From assembly GCA_039810885.1 (NCBI GenBank), contig JBDHXV010000031.1, forward strand, positions 1 to 34,556: a stretch of DNA of 34,556 nt, given 5' to 3'. Each line of letters starts with the position of its first letter. The first letter of the stretch is position 1. The position numbers were made by a program, and so were the translations under genes. Below the pieces are notes generated by a model. That model saw only the letters and a list, made by a program, of their open reading frames with translations, did not search any database and was not told the origin of the DNA. The DNA is from BJGO01 sp039810885 (GTDB lineage: Bacteria > Bacteroidota > Bacteroidia > Chitinophagales > UBA10324). Of the stretch, positions 15,212-23,252 are shown one piece after another.

Positions 15212-17050
15212 ATGACCAATACATTAAATTCCATATTAAATCACCGTTTGCTTTTTCTGCTTCCAATATGTATTGCGGGATTGTTTTATTACAATGCAAT
15301 ACCCGGTGATTACGTGTTAGACGATGGCTTAGTACTGAATCGGAACGAATATGTTAAACGTGGCTTTGGAGGGATACCGGATATTTTAACTCACGACAGT
15401 TTTTACGGCTCTGTTGGCAAAGTGGCTAATTTGAATGGTGGAAGATATCGTCCGCTTTCGTTGATAACTTATGCCATAGAATATCAATTCTACGGATTGA
15501 AGCCTGAGTATAGTCGAATGGTTAATGTGCTCCTATACATGCTGACTTCGGCTCTGATCTTTATTTTTTTAAATCAATTTATTTTTAAACAGAATCGTGC
15601 AGCTACTCTAATTGCTACATTGCTTTTCACCGTGCATCCCATACATACAGAGGTTGTTGCCAATATTAAAAGTCGTGATGAAATACTTTCATTCATCTTT
15701 ATTCTTCTCTCGTTATACTATCTATTCAGTTTTGTACGAAATAAAAATCCCGCTCGTCACTTTATACTCTCTCTTCTTTTTTTCACTCTTGCTCTACTGT
15801 CAAAAGAAAATGCCATTATCTTTTTGGTAATGATACCTCTCACTCTGTATTTGATGTTGAATGTGCAAGGTTATCGTATTATTAACCTATCTCTACCGTA
15901 CTGTGGTATTATTCTGTTGTATCTGCTAGCCCGATTCTCTATTGTGGGCTTTCAACAACAAGAGGTCAGGGAATTAATGGATAATCCCTATCTATTAGCA
16001 ACAACAGAGCAGAAGTACGCAACTATCTTATTAATACTTCTGAAATATCTCAAGCTATTTTTTATTCCCTATCCGTTAAGTTATGATTATGGATATAATG
16101 AAATTCCTTACACCACTTTTGGCGATTGGCGTGTCTTGCTTTCTATAAGCATTCATATCGGGTTAATTGTTGCTTGTTTTCTCTCTTTTAAAAAGAATCC
16201 GATTTATGCATGGTGTATTTTGTTTCATTTAAGCGGCATTTTCATTGTTTCCAATTTTGTAATAAATATCGGGGCTCCTATGGGAGAGCGCTTTTTATAT
16301 CAATCGTCTTTTTTCTTGCTAATTGCATTAGTTGCTGTATTGAGTAATTTATTTAGAGAGATTTCTTCATTCCAAGTTCGTGCAACCATAGCCGGTGTGA
16401 TATTGCTCCCCGTTCTGTTACTAAGTTTTAAAGTTACACATGCTCGAAATAAGGTCTGGCTGGTGGGTACGACATTAGGGCTTACAGATGTGAAAACTGT
16501 TCCAAACAGTGCGCGGGCTTTGGCCTATGCCGGCATTAATCTTTCTGCGCTACAATTAGATGAAAAAGATTCCACAATAAAGATAGAAATGCTCCATCAG
16601 GCTATAGGCTATTTGAGTAGAGCACTTGAGATACACCCCAATTTCGGAAAGGCATCGCAGTCATTGGGTTTGTGTTATTTTTATTTAAAAGATTATCAGA
16701 AAGCCGGTGATGAGTGGCTTCGCACTCAAAAGATGAATGTTGGAATTGGTGAGAACGTAACCGAATTATTAAACTCCATTGCTGAAATTTATTTTTATTA
16801 TGGAATGAAAGCCGGAGCTAATAAGAACTATAGCGAAAGCATTCTTGAATTTAACAGAGCCATTCACTATAAGCCAAATTATGCAGATGCATGGTATAAC
16901 AAAGGGGGTGCATTTTTTACAATACAGCAATATGATTCGGCAAAAGCCTGTTTTGATCGCGCACTTCAAATAAAGCCGGGAATGCCGCAAGCTTTGCAAG
17001 GGATTCAGGCTCTTGTAGATCATGGTTTGATAAAATCAAAAAGTAATTAG
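15212..17050 (+). CDS. TMTC-like multi-pass membrane protein with C-terminal TPRs (putative GT-C glycosyltransferase)
   Basis: The protein has 612 residues. About ten hydrophobic helices cover residues 12-410, followed by TPR repeats at about 425-600 (YLSRALEIHPNFGKASQSLG, then EFNRAIHYKPNYADAWYNKG and CFDRALQIKPGMPQAL). The first periplasmic loop carries Asp33 and Asp37-Asp38 (GDYVLDD), the acidic motif expected for GT-C lipid-linked sugar transferases. HPIHTEVVANIKSRDEIL from residue 142 matches the signature seen in TMTC proteins, which in animals O-mannosylate cadherins. A protein O-glycosyltransferase acting outside the inner membrane is therefore likely, but donor and acceptor are unknown. 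Bacteroidota glycosylate many exported proteins, so surface proteins are plausible targets (inference). It is a single gene, with the OMP gene divergent upstream. Confidence 0.8.
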   Translation: MTNTLNSILNHRLLFLLPICIAGLFYYNAIPGDYVLDDGLVLNRNEYVKRGFGGIPDILTHDSFYGSVGKVANLNGGRYRPLSLITYAIEYQFYGLKPEYSRMVNVLLYMLTSALIFIFLNQFIFKQNRAATLIATLLFTVHPIHTEVVANIKSRDEILSFIFILLSLYYLFSFVRNKNPARHFILSLLFFTLALLSKENAIIFLVMIPLTLYLMLNVQGYRIINLSLPYCGIILLYLLARFSIVGFQQQEVRELMDNPYLLATTEQKYATILLILLKYLKLFFIPYPLSYDYGYNEIPYTTFGDWRVLLSISIHIGLIVACFLSFKKNPIYAWCILFHLSGIFIVSNFVINIGAPMGERFLYQSSFFLLIALVAVLSNLFREISSFQVRATIAGVILLPVLLLSFKVTHARNKVWLVGTTLGLTDVKTVPNSARALAYAGINLSALQLDEKDSTIKIEMLHQAIGYLSRALEIHPNFGKASQSLGLCYFYLKDYQKAGDEWLRTQKMNVGIGENVTELLNSIAEIYFYYGMKAGANKNYSESILEFNRAIHYKPNYADAWYNKGGAFFTIQQYDSAKACFDRALQIKPGMPQALQGIQALVDHGLIKSKSN

Positions 17051-17230
17051 TCCATATTTGTTAGCAATTGTTTTTTCAGATTTGAAACTGCTCGGGGTAG
17101 CGAGAAAAAACGAAGCATCGGTATTTCTGATTTAATATGTGTTGTGCAAACCTAATTATTGGTACAGCTATGGAACCGCGCTAAGTGAACAATTAAAAAG
17201 TATTTGCTTACTTCTATGCCAATACTAAGC

Positions 17231-17316
17231 AGTGAACCTCTTCACTATGAGGCTGAGCCGTTCTAAGCTCAGAAATAACATAGTCTCTAACAAGATTCGC
17301 AACAATAACTATGTTA
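17231..17316. repeat. Intergenic cluster of short inverted repeats
   Basis: Between the TMTC-like gene and the S4 gene lie three nested or tandem inverted repeats: AGTGAA/TTCACT (17231-17246, 4-nt loop), CTGAGC/GCTCAG (17253-17272, 8-nt loop), and TAACATAGT/ACTATGTTA (17276-17284 with 17308-17316). The last overlaps the S4 stop codon. A further pair, AGTATT/AATACT, lies at 17199-17226. They may act as bidirectional terminators or as a small structured RNA. No gene was found in 17051-17313. Confidence 0.4.
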
Positions 17317-17706
17317 GTGTGCTGCCCAATCATCTAAGTCGCGCCGGTCTTTTTTTGTAGGTCTGCCGCTTTTAGTCATGCGCTTGCCCGAGAATGAATA
17401 AAATGCGGATTTTAGTTTGATACGTTCTAATTCCTCTGCCGGTGTAAGGTCATTAAAGAAGGGCGCAACATCAGATGCTTTCATTCTTTTCTCAAGCAAC
17501 TGAACCACTTCTATCAACCACTTCTTTTCACGCGTACTGACCTGATACTGCTCCCCTACTTTTACTATGTGCGAGGCTTTCAGCGGTATATCATTCATTT
17601 TAACCTTGCCATTATCAAGGGCAGCGGCAGCTTGTGAACGTGTCTTATATATTCGTATAGCCCACAAATATTTGTCTATACGCACCCGATTATTTGTATC
17701 AGACAT
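17314..17706 (-). CDS. S4-domain RNA-binding protein, Hsp15-like
   Basis: The protein has 130 residues from the ATG at 17706. An S4 domain covers about residues 7-65 (VRIDKYLWAIRIYKTRSQAAAALDNG... with KVKMNDIPLKASHIVKVGE). It is followed by a basic, polar tail (GKRMTKSGRPTKKDRRDLDDW). This matches the Hsp15/HslR family, which binds 50S subunits carrying stalled nascent chains and helps recycle them. The upstream in-frame codon at 17739 is rejected because it overlaps mazG by about 30 nt, whereas the ATG at 17706 follows the mazG stop (17709-17711) by 2 nt, as expected in an operon. It should be cotranscribed with mazG. Confidence 0.85.
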   Translation of the reverse strand: MSDTNNRVRIDKYLWAIRIYKTRSQAAAALDNGKVKMNDIPLKASHIVKVGEQYQVSTREKKWLIEVVQLLEKRMKASDVAPFFNDLTPAEELERIKLKSAFYSFSGKRMTKSGRPTKKDRRDLDDWAAH

Positions 17707-17708
17707 GA

Positions 17709-18497
17709 TTAGGGATATACTGTTTTTGTTTGATTCCACAAGGCATCCATTTCATCGAGTGTCATGTCTTTTAATAAGCGACCGCTTGTAAAAGCCTTTT
17801 CTTCCATTAATGTAAAGCGATTGTAAAATTTGTTATTTGTGTCAGCTAAAGCGGCTTCGGGATCTACTTTGATGAAACGCGCATAATTTATTAAGGCGAA
17901 TAACACATCGCCAAATTCTTTCTTTCGTTGCTCATCACTTCCTGATGACACTGCTTCAGTCAACTCACCAAGTTCTTCTTCTACTTTTGCCCATACCTGC
18001 TGTGTAGTTTCCCACTCAAAGCCTATTTGCTTAGCTTTATCCTGCATGCGATAAGCCTTTACCATGGCAGGCAATGCCGATGGCACACCACTGAGCAGGC
18101 CTTTCTTTTCTTTTTTAGAAGTGCTCATTTTGATCTCCTCCCAGTTTTGTTTTACTTCATCATCATCATTTACTTTTACATTACCATAGATATGCGGATG
18201 TCGGACAATGAGCTTTTCGCACAACTGATCGGTTAAAGATGCGATATCAAAAATGTTTTGTTCATCCGCTATTTTGGCATAGAAAACAATGTGCAAAAGA
18301 ATATCTCCCAGTTCCTCTTTAACACCGGCCATATCGTGCTGTGTAATGGCTTCAATCAACTCATACATTTCTTCAATGGTGAGTATGCGCAGCGATTCCA
18401 TAGTTTGTTTTTGATCCCACGGGCATTTAGCACGCAGGTCGTCCATGATATCCAGTAAGCGATTGAAGGATGCAAGTTGTTGTTCTCGTTTGGTCAT
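17709..18497 (-). CDS. mazG: Nucleoside triphosphate pyrophosphohydrolase MazG
   Basis: This 262-residue cytoplasmic enzyme hydrolyses nucleoside triphosphates to monophosphates and pyrophosphate, cleaning the nucleotide pool. It has the two-domain layout of full-length MazG. The N-terminal domain has CPWDQKQT, LTIEEMYELIEAI and EELGDILLHIVFYA with the metal-binding E-E-x-x-E and E-x-x-D sets. The second copy has EEELGELTEAV and KEFGDVLFALINYA. It leads a two-gene unit with the Hsp15-like gene. A perfect minus-strand TAGGTTTG lies 17 nt upstream, so it probably has its own promoter although rsmG ends only 56 nt away in the downstream direction of the preceding operon. Confidence 0.93.
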   Translation of the reverse strand: MTKREQQLASFNRLLDIMDDLRAKCPWDQKQTMESLRILTIEEMYELIEAITQHDMAGVKEELGDILLHIVFYAKIADEQNIFDIASLTDQLCEKLIVRHPHIYGNVKVNDDDEVKQNWEEIKMSTSKKEKKGLLSGVPSALPAMVKAYRMQDKAKQIGFEWETTQQVWAKVEEELGELTEAVSSGSDEQRKKEFGDVLFALINYARFIKVDPEAALADTNNKFYNRFTLMEEKAFTSGRLLKDMTLDEMDALWNQTKTVYP

Positions 18498-18514
18498 TGA
18501 AAGTTAGAATGAGA

Positions 18515-18522
18515 CAAACCTA
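18515..18522 (-). promoter_or_regulatory. Candidate -7 promoter element of mazG
   Basis: The minus strand reads TAGGTTTG, an exact TAnnTTTG, ending 17 nt before the mazG ATG and lying in the 56-nt gap after rsmG. No -33 box was recognised. Confidence 0.45.
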
Positions 18523-18553
18523 TTAAAAAAGCAGATGTGTCTTGCAGGGTTCT

Positions 18554-19165
18554 TCAATTAAAATGCAAGACATATTTCTGTTCAAAAAAGGCTTCTTTAA
18601 AAAAATCTTGAATGGGGATTTGATATAATCTTTTCCCGAACTGAGATATTTCTTCGTGTAAGTTGCCGCCTTTTAATAAAATCCATCCATTGTGTTGTTG
18701 TTTAGAGTTGTGCAGGTACAAGTGTTTTGTCCATTGATAGATTTGAGCGAGTGGAGCAACCGCACGGCAGGTGATGTAATCATATTTCTCTTTCAAGTGT
18801 TCTACTCGAATAGTATCTGAATGCGTGTTTTGCAAGCCAAGCCCGGTACATACTTCATGTACCACGTTGACTTTCTTTTGAATGGAATCCACTAAATGAA
18901 AAGATATTTGTGGGTACAAAATGGCGAGCGGAATACCGGGAAATCCGCCTCCGGTGCCGAAGTCAAGCACTTTACCTGCTTGTAATGGAAATGCTTTCGC
19001 AATGGCCAATGAGTGTAGGAAATGATGCACCTCCAATGCTTCGATATCTTTTCGTGAAATCAAGTTAATGCGCTTATTCCAATAACGATAGTATTCTGCT
19101 GCAACTTGAAATTGTTCTATCTGCTTGGTTGTAAGCTGAGGGAAATAATGTTGCAATAATTCCAA
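18554..19165 (-). CDS. rsmG: 16S rRNA (guanine-527-N7)-methyltransferase RsmG
   Basis: This 203-residue SAM-dependent enzyme methylates N7 of G527 in 16S rRNA. The Rossmann SAM-binding motif VLDFGTGGGFPGIPLAI is at about residues 66-82, preceded by the family motif YYRYWNKRINLISRKD and HHFLHSLAI. Downstream, TCRAVAPL matches the RsmG TxRA motif. Length fits the family. It is 11 nt downstream of the sigma factor gene on the same strand and is presumably cotranscribed with it. Loss of this enzyme gives low-level streptomycin resistance in other bacteria. Confidence 0.95.
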   Translation of the reverse strand: MELLQHYFPQLTTKQIEQFQVAAEYYRYWNKRINLISRKDIEALEVHHFLHSLAIAKAFPLQAGKVLDFGTGGGFPGIPLAILYPQISFHLVDSIQKKVNVVHEVCTGLGLQNTHSDTIRVEHLKEKYDYITCRAVAPLAQIYQWTKHLYLHNSKQQHNGWILLKGGNLHEEISQFGKRLYQIPIQDFFKEAFFEQKYVLHFN

Positions 19166-19176
19166 AGGGCCAGGGC

Positions 19177-19830
19177 TTAGTATCGCATTCGTGTAGGGTT
19201 AAGAATTTGATACAGCAAATCCTTAGCACGGAATAGCTGTGCCTTAACTGTGCCCAAAGGGAGGTTCATTTTATCCGCAATCTCCTCATACGACAACTCA
19301 TCGAAGAAGCGCAGCTCAATCAGCATCTTGTATTTCGGGTTTAATTTATCAAGAGTTTCGCGCATCAACTTGGCGCGTTGCTCCTTAATATACCGTTCTT
19401 CGGGGTCTAACGTGGGTGATTGTAAATCCATTTTGTAGCTGTCTCCACTTTCATTTTCAGTTTCTTCATCTATGGACATGGTCTCCAATCGTTTTTTACG
19501 AATAAAGTCTATCGAATTATTCAATGCGATTTTATATAACCAAGTGCTGAAGGCAAAGTCGGGGCTATATTTTTCCAGATTGTTAAAAGCCTTGCCGAAA
19601 GCTTCTATGGTTAAATCATCGGCATCATCGGGGTCGTGCACCATTTTGAGCACAAGAAAGTAAATGGAGTCACGATAGCGTTGCATCAGTTTCGCATACG
19701 CATTTTGATCGTTCTCCTGGAGTGCTTTCAGCACCAAATCATAATCCTCCTTGGCACGGGGGGAGAAGTTGACGTTGCTGTCATTCGTAAAATCGGATTG
19801 TGCTGGTCCAGTTGTTATTTCTTCATCCAT
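19177..19830 (-). CDS. RNA polymerase sigma-70 family (ECF-type) sigma factor
   Basis: The protein has 217 residues from the ATG at 19830. Region 2 is at about 35-105 (YAKLMQRYRDSIYFLVLKMV, DDLTIEAFGKAF, FSTWLYKIALNNSIDFIRKK). Region 4 is at about 155-210 (LNPKYKMLIELRFFDELSYE, then EEIADKMNLPLGTVKAQLFR). Regions 1.1 and 3 are absent, which is the ECF layout. The ATG at 19830 overlaps the glycosyltransferase stop as TAATG, a translational-coupling arrangement; an ATG at 19839 is also possible. There is no neighbouring anti-sigma gene, so its activity may be set by expression rather than by a membrane sensor. An acidic N-terminal extension of about 30 residues precedes region 2. The target regulon is unknown. 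Confidence 0.92.
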   Translation of the reverse strand: MDEEITTGPAQSDFTNDSNVNFSPRAKEDYDLVLKALQENDQNAYAKLMQRYRDSIYFLVLKMVHDPDDADDLTIEAFGKAFNNLEKYSPDFAFSTWLYKIALNNSIDFIRKKRLETMSIDEETENESGDSYKMDLQSPTLDPEERYIKEQRAKLMRETLDKLNPKYKMLIELRFFDELSYEEIADKMNLPLGTVKAQLFRAKDLLYQILNPTRMRY

Positions 19831-20930
19831 TACTTCCATGGGTTTTGTTTTTTATTAAAAATACCGGGTATCATTATGGCATAATAAAGCAAATAAAACA
19901 AATCGAAAAACGGATGCCATATATAGAGGTCTAGGGTTTTAAGACGTTTCATTGCGTTAAAGTGTATGATACCGTTGAGCATTAAACGTATTCCAAAGAT
20001 AGATAGTACCCATAGGAACCACACTTTAAAAACTATTAACACCACGAACAAGATATAGAACAATATTTGTGACACTTGAAACATATTCAGCAATAAAATA
20101 TGTTTCGCTTTGTAGTGTACTGCAGTTGTCATGTGGCGACGTTTTTGATAAAGCCACTCATCCCATTGCTCTTTGGGTGTAGAAATCGTAAACGAGTCAG
20201 GGTGTAGTGCTACCACTGTATTGTTGCCTGTGGCAATAGCATTAATTACGAGGTCATCGTCGCCCGAAACAAGGTGTGGATTTTTCACAAAGATGTTTTG
20301 GCTTAGAAACAAATCACGGGTGTAACCCATATTACGCCCAACACCCATGTAAGGTATACGTGCCATAGCAAATGCCAGATATTGTAATGCGGTGAAGTAA
20401 GTTTCGAAACGAATGCAAGCATTTAACAATCCCGATCGCTTTTCATATTGACTATATCCAAGGACAACTTTCTTCTGTTCCGTAAATCGAGTGGCGATGT
20501 TGGCAAGCCAGTTTTCGTTTATAGGGCGACAATCTGCATCAGTCAGAATGATGTGATCATATTTGGCTGCTTTAATTCCAATAGTCAGTGCAAACTTCTT
20601 TCCTTTTAATACTTTGGCATCTTGTGGAATAGTGCGATAATCAAGTTGTTCAAACTCGCGGCCATAGTCAAACAGCAGTTCCATAGTGCCATCGGATGAG
20701 TTATCATTCACCACTAAGACTTCATAACCCGCAGGGTAATTTTGTTTGCAAATAAAGGGCAGGTTACGCCGCAGGTTATTGACTTCATCTTTTGCACATA
20801 TCAGAACCGTAACGGCTGGTGCTTGTATGGCGGGCTTTTGCTTAAAAAAAGAAACACGTGTAAAAAAGAAGAGATAGTAAAACAGTTGAATAAAAGCAAC
20901 CGCTGCAAACGAGTAAAAAAGATAATCCAT
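19830..20930 (-). CDS. Membrane-bound family 2 glycosyltransferase
   Basis: The protein has 366 residues from the ATG at 20930. An N-terminal membrane helix (residues 1-24) precedes a GT-A domain: VTVLICAKDEVNNL, VLVVNDNSSDGT, the metal-binding ILTDADC, a GDDDLVI acidic motif, and QWDEWLYQKRRHMTT in place of QxxRW. Two or three C-terminal helices follow at about 285-355. It probably transfers a sugar from a nucleotide donor to a lipid or polysaccharide acceptor on the cytoplasmic face. Substrates are unknown. The upstream in-frame codon at 21005 is rejected because it would lie upstream of an exact TACTTTTG box (20961-20968, minus) and abut the divergent tgt. It is the first gene of a unit with the sigma factor and rsmG. 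Confidence 0.88.
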   Translation of the reverse strand: MDYLFYSFAAVAFIQLFYYLFFFTRVSFFKQKPAIQAPAVTVLICAKDEVNNLRRNLPFICKQNYPAGYEVLVVNDNSSDGTMELLFDYGREFEQLDYRTIPQDAKVLKGKKFALTIGIKAAKYDHIILTDADCRPINENWLANIATRFTEQKKVVLGYSQYEKRSGLLNACIRFETYFTALQYLAFAMARIPYMGVGRNMGYTRDLFLSQNIFVKNPHLVSGDDDLVINAIATGNNTVVALHPDSFTISTPKEQWDEWLYQKRRHMTTAVHYKAKHILLLNMFQVSQILFYILFVVLIVFKVWFLWVLSIFGIRLMLNGIIHFNAMKRLKTLDLYIWHPFFDLFYLLYYAIMIPGIFNKKQNPWK

Positions 20931-20960
20931 CCGAGCCTGAACATGTATTTTTGAAGACTT

Positions 20961-20968
20961 CAAAAGTA
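20961..20968 (-). promoter_or_regulatory. Candidate -7 promoter element of the glycosyltransferase-sigma-rsmG unit
   Basis: The minus strand reads TACTTTTG, an exact TAnnTTTG, 30 nt before the ATG at 20930, in the 76-nt spacer shared with divergent tgt. On the plus strand the same spacer holds TACACTTTG (20973-20981), a one-base-longer variant that could serve tgt. Confidence 0.5.
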
Positions 20969-21006
20969 TTGTTACACTTTGTTCCGCGCACAGTAGATTT
21001 TCCACA

Positions 21007-22137
21007 ATGTTTTTTCACCTCGCATCAGAAGACCCAAAAAGTAAAGCCCGCGCAGGTCTTATTAAGACTGCACACGGCGAAATTGAGACACCCATTTTTA
21101 TGCCGGTTGGTACGGCAGGTGCCGTAAAGGCTGTTCAGCCCGGTGAGTTGAAAGAAAAGATAAAGGCACAAATTATTTTAGGAAATACATATCACTTGTT
21201 TTTACGACCGGGGATAGATGTTCTAAAAAAAGCCGGGGGGCTGCATCGCTTTAACGGATGGCATCATCCTATTTTGACCGACAGTGGCGGCTATCAGGTG
21301 TTTTCACTTGCCGGAAACAGAAAGATTACTGAAGAAGGAACCAGATTTCAATCTCACATTGACGGCAGTAAATTTTTATTTACCCCGGAGAATGTCATCG
21401 ATACACAGCGAACCATTGGTGCTGACATCATCATGGCATTTGATGAGTGTACGCCCTACCCTTGCGATTACAAGACGGCAAAGAAATCTATGGAGATGAC
21501 CCATCGCTGGCTTCAGCGATGCATCCATCAATTTAATAATACGGTATCGTTGTATGGTTATACACAGCATTTATTTCCAATCGTACAAGGCAGCACGTAT
21601 GAAGACTTGCGTAAAGCAAGTTCAAACATCATAGCAGAAAGTAATCTGCCCGGCTGTGCAATTGGGGGACTATCTGTTGGGGAGCCTGAAGATCAGATGT
21701 ATGAAATGACAGCGCTTTGCAACGATATCTTACCCCATGATAAACCTCGATACTTAATGGGTGTAGGCACTCCGGTAAATTTGTTGAAGAATATCGCATT
21801 AGGGATAGATATGTTTGACTGTGTGATGCCTACCCGGAATGGACGTAACGGTATGCTTTTTACTTCTAACGGAATAATTAACATTCGGAACAAAAAATGG
21901 CAACACGATTTCAGTGTTATTGATGATAAATTGGCTAATGACGTGAGCGATTACTTCAGCAAAGCATACTTAAGGCACTTGATTATTGCCGGAGAAATTT
22001 TAGGGCTGCAGATTGCGAGTATTCAAAACCTTAGTTTTTATTTGTGGCTGATGAAAGAAGCACGATTGCATATTATTGCCGGAGACTATATTTCATGGAT
22101 GAATAATATGATACCTCAAATCAGCCGTCGCTTATGA
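21007..22137 (+). CDS. tgt: tRNA-guanine transglycosylase (queuine/preQ1 tRNA-ribosyltransferase), zinc site lost
   Basis: This 376-residue enzyme exchanges guanine 34 for preQ1 in tRNAs with GUN anticodons during queuosine synthesis. Catalytic features are intact: Asp92 in ILTDSGGYQVF, the base-binding MAFDECTPYP and IGGLSVGEP, and the nucleophile Asp271 in MFDCVMPTRNGRNG. In E. coli and Zymomonas a zinc is held by CxCxxC and a His 26 residues later. Aligned by AYLRHL and NL, those four positions here are Leu309, Asn311, Ser314 and Gln340, so no zinc can bind in the usual way. The fold around them (FSKAYLRHL, EILG, SIQNLSFYLWL) is retained without gaps, arguing for an active zinc-free variant rather than decay. 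The stop overlaps the LptF/G start as ATGA. Confidence 0.95.
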   Translation: MFFHLASEDPKSKARAGLIKTAHGEIETPIFMPVGTAGAVKAVQPGELKEKIKAQIILGNTYHLFLRPGIDVLKKAGGLHRFNGWHHPILTDSGGYQVFSLAGNRKITEEGTRFQSHIDGSKFLFTPENVIDTQRTIGADIIMAFDECTPYPCDYKTAKKSMEMTHRWLQRCIHQFNNTVSLYGYTQHLFPIVQGSTYEDLRKASSNIIAESNLPGCAIGGLSVGEPEDQMYEMTALCNDILPHDKPRYLMGVGTPVNLLKNIALGIDMFDCVMPTRNGRNGMLFTSNGIINIRNKKWQHDFSVIDDKLANDVSDYFSKAYLRHLIIAGEILGLQIASIQNLSFYLWLMKEARLHIIAGDYISWMNNMIPQISRRL

Positions 22138-23225
22138 TGCACAACATTTTAGGACGTATGGATCGATACATTTTGAAAAAGTTTTTCAGCACCTATTTTG
22201 TTGTGCTGCTCACTTTCATTGCCATTGCTGTAGTTTTCGATATTACGGAAAAGTTGGATGATTTTATCAGCGGCCGGGCAGATGTTTATTCCATCATCAT
22301 AAACTACTATTTCAATTTTATTCCTTACTATGGCATTTTACTCACCCCTCTTTTACTTTTTCTGTCGGTTGTGTTCTTTACTTCCCGCATGACCAGCAAT
22401 AATGAATTTATAGCTTTAATAAATACCGGAACATCTTATGTCAGAATATTGACCCCTTTTGTCATGGGTGCCACTTTAGTTTGTATCATTAATATTTTTG
22501 TAAATCACTATTGGTTGCCTATCGCAAATAGGAATAGAATATTATTTGAATGGCAAAATCTTAAGAATGATTATGCAACGAACGCCAATAATATCCATTT
22601 TCAGAATGCCAAGAACAGTTTTATTTTTTTACAGAATTACAACGGCGCAGATAGTAGTGGCTATAACTTTCAACTCACTACCTTTAAAGATGGGAAACTG
22701 GTGTACAAACTCAGTGCAGACCGTATCAAGTGGAAACGCGAACAAGAAGAATGGAATATAACGAACTACGCCGTTCGACGAAACTATTTTATGAAAGAGA
22801 GTTTACACTATGGCCGCGATTCTGTGATTAAGTTGAATCTGGTTCCGAAAGATTTTGACCGTGATGTGGAAAGTATAGCGGCATACACAACGCCCGAACT
22901 TAATGATATTATTAAAGAAGAAACTCAAAAGGGGTCTAACCAAATACCCTTTTATTCTTTGGAGAAGTACAAACGCACGGCATTTCCGTTTTCTATTATC
23001 ATCCTTACCATTATCGGCGTATCGGTATCTACCCGAAAGGTACGCGGTGGCACCGGGTTGCATTTATTTTTAGGAATTGCACTCAGTTTCTCTTATATCA
23101 TGTTTCAGCAATTTTTTGGTGTATTTTCAACCAATGCGGACCTTCATCCTGCAATTGGTGCTTGGACTCCTAACTTTATTTACCTGATCATTGCTATAGT
23201 GGCCTATCGTTTGGCACCAAAATAA
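22134..23225 (+). CDS. LptF/LptG family LPS-export permease
   Basis: The 363-residue inner-membrane permease subunit of the Lpt transporter extracts LPS and passes it to LptC/A. The topology fits. The N-terminus MDRYILKKFFSTYFVVLLTF is a family hallmark. Helices lie at about 17-40, 60-90 and 100-125. A periplasmic beta-jellyroll covers about 140-270, and three C-terminal helices from about 285 include the family stretch STRKVRGGTGLHLFLGIALS. The ATG at 22134 overlaps the tgt stop by 4 nt (ATGA); an in-frame ATG at 22158 (MDRYIL) matches the usual family start and may be the true one. Bacteroidota often carry separate LptF/G-like genes, so F or G cannot be assigned. Confidence 0.9.
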   Translation: MMHNILGRMDRYILKKFFSTYFVVLLTFIAIAVVFDITEKLDDFISGRADVYSIIINYYFNFIPYYGILLTPLLLFLSVVFFTSRMTSNNEFIALINTGTSYVRILTPFVMGATLVCIINIFVNHYWLPIANRNRILFEWQNLKNDYATNANNIHFQNAKNSFIFLQNYNGADSSGYNFQLTTFKDGKLVYKLSADRIKWKREQEEWNITNYAVRRNYFMKESLHYGRDSVIKLNLVPKDFDRDVESIAAYTTPELNDIIKEETQKGSNQIPFYSLEKYKRTAFPFSIIILTIIGVSVSTRKVRGGTGLHLFLGIALSFSYIMFQQFFGVFSTNADLHPAIGAWTPNFIYLIIAIVAYRLAPK

Positions 23226-23252
23226 TTTCCTTTAAATTCGTTTTTTTATATT

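Noticed and set aside
17051..17313. Possible tRNA or small gene in the spacer after the TMTC-like gene
   Set aside because: No cloverleaf with a proper acceptor stem and T-arm was found and no frame of useful length is open; only short inverted repeats are supported.
20931..21005. 25-residue N-terminal extension of the glycosyltransferase up to 21005
   Set aside because: It would include an exact promoter element and reach the divergent tgt start; homologous proteins begin near the first membrane helix.
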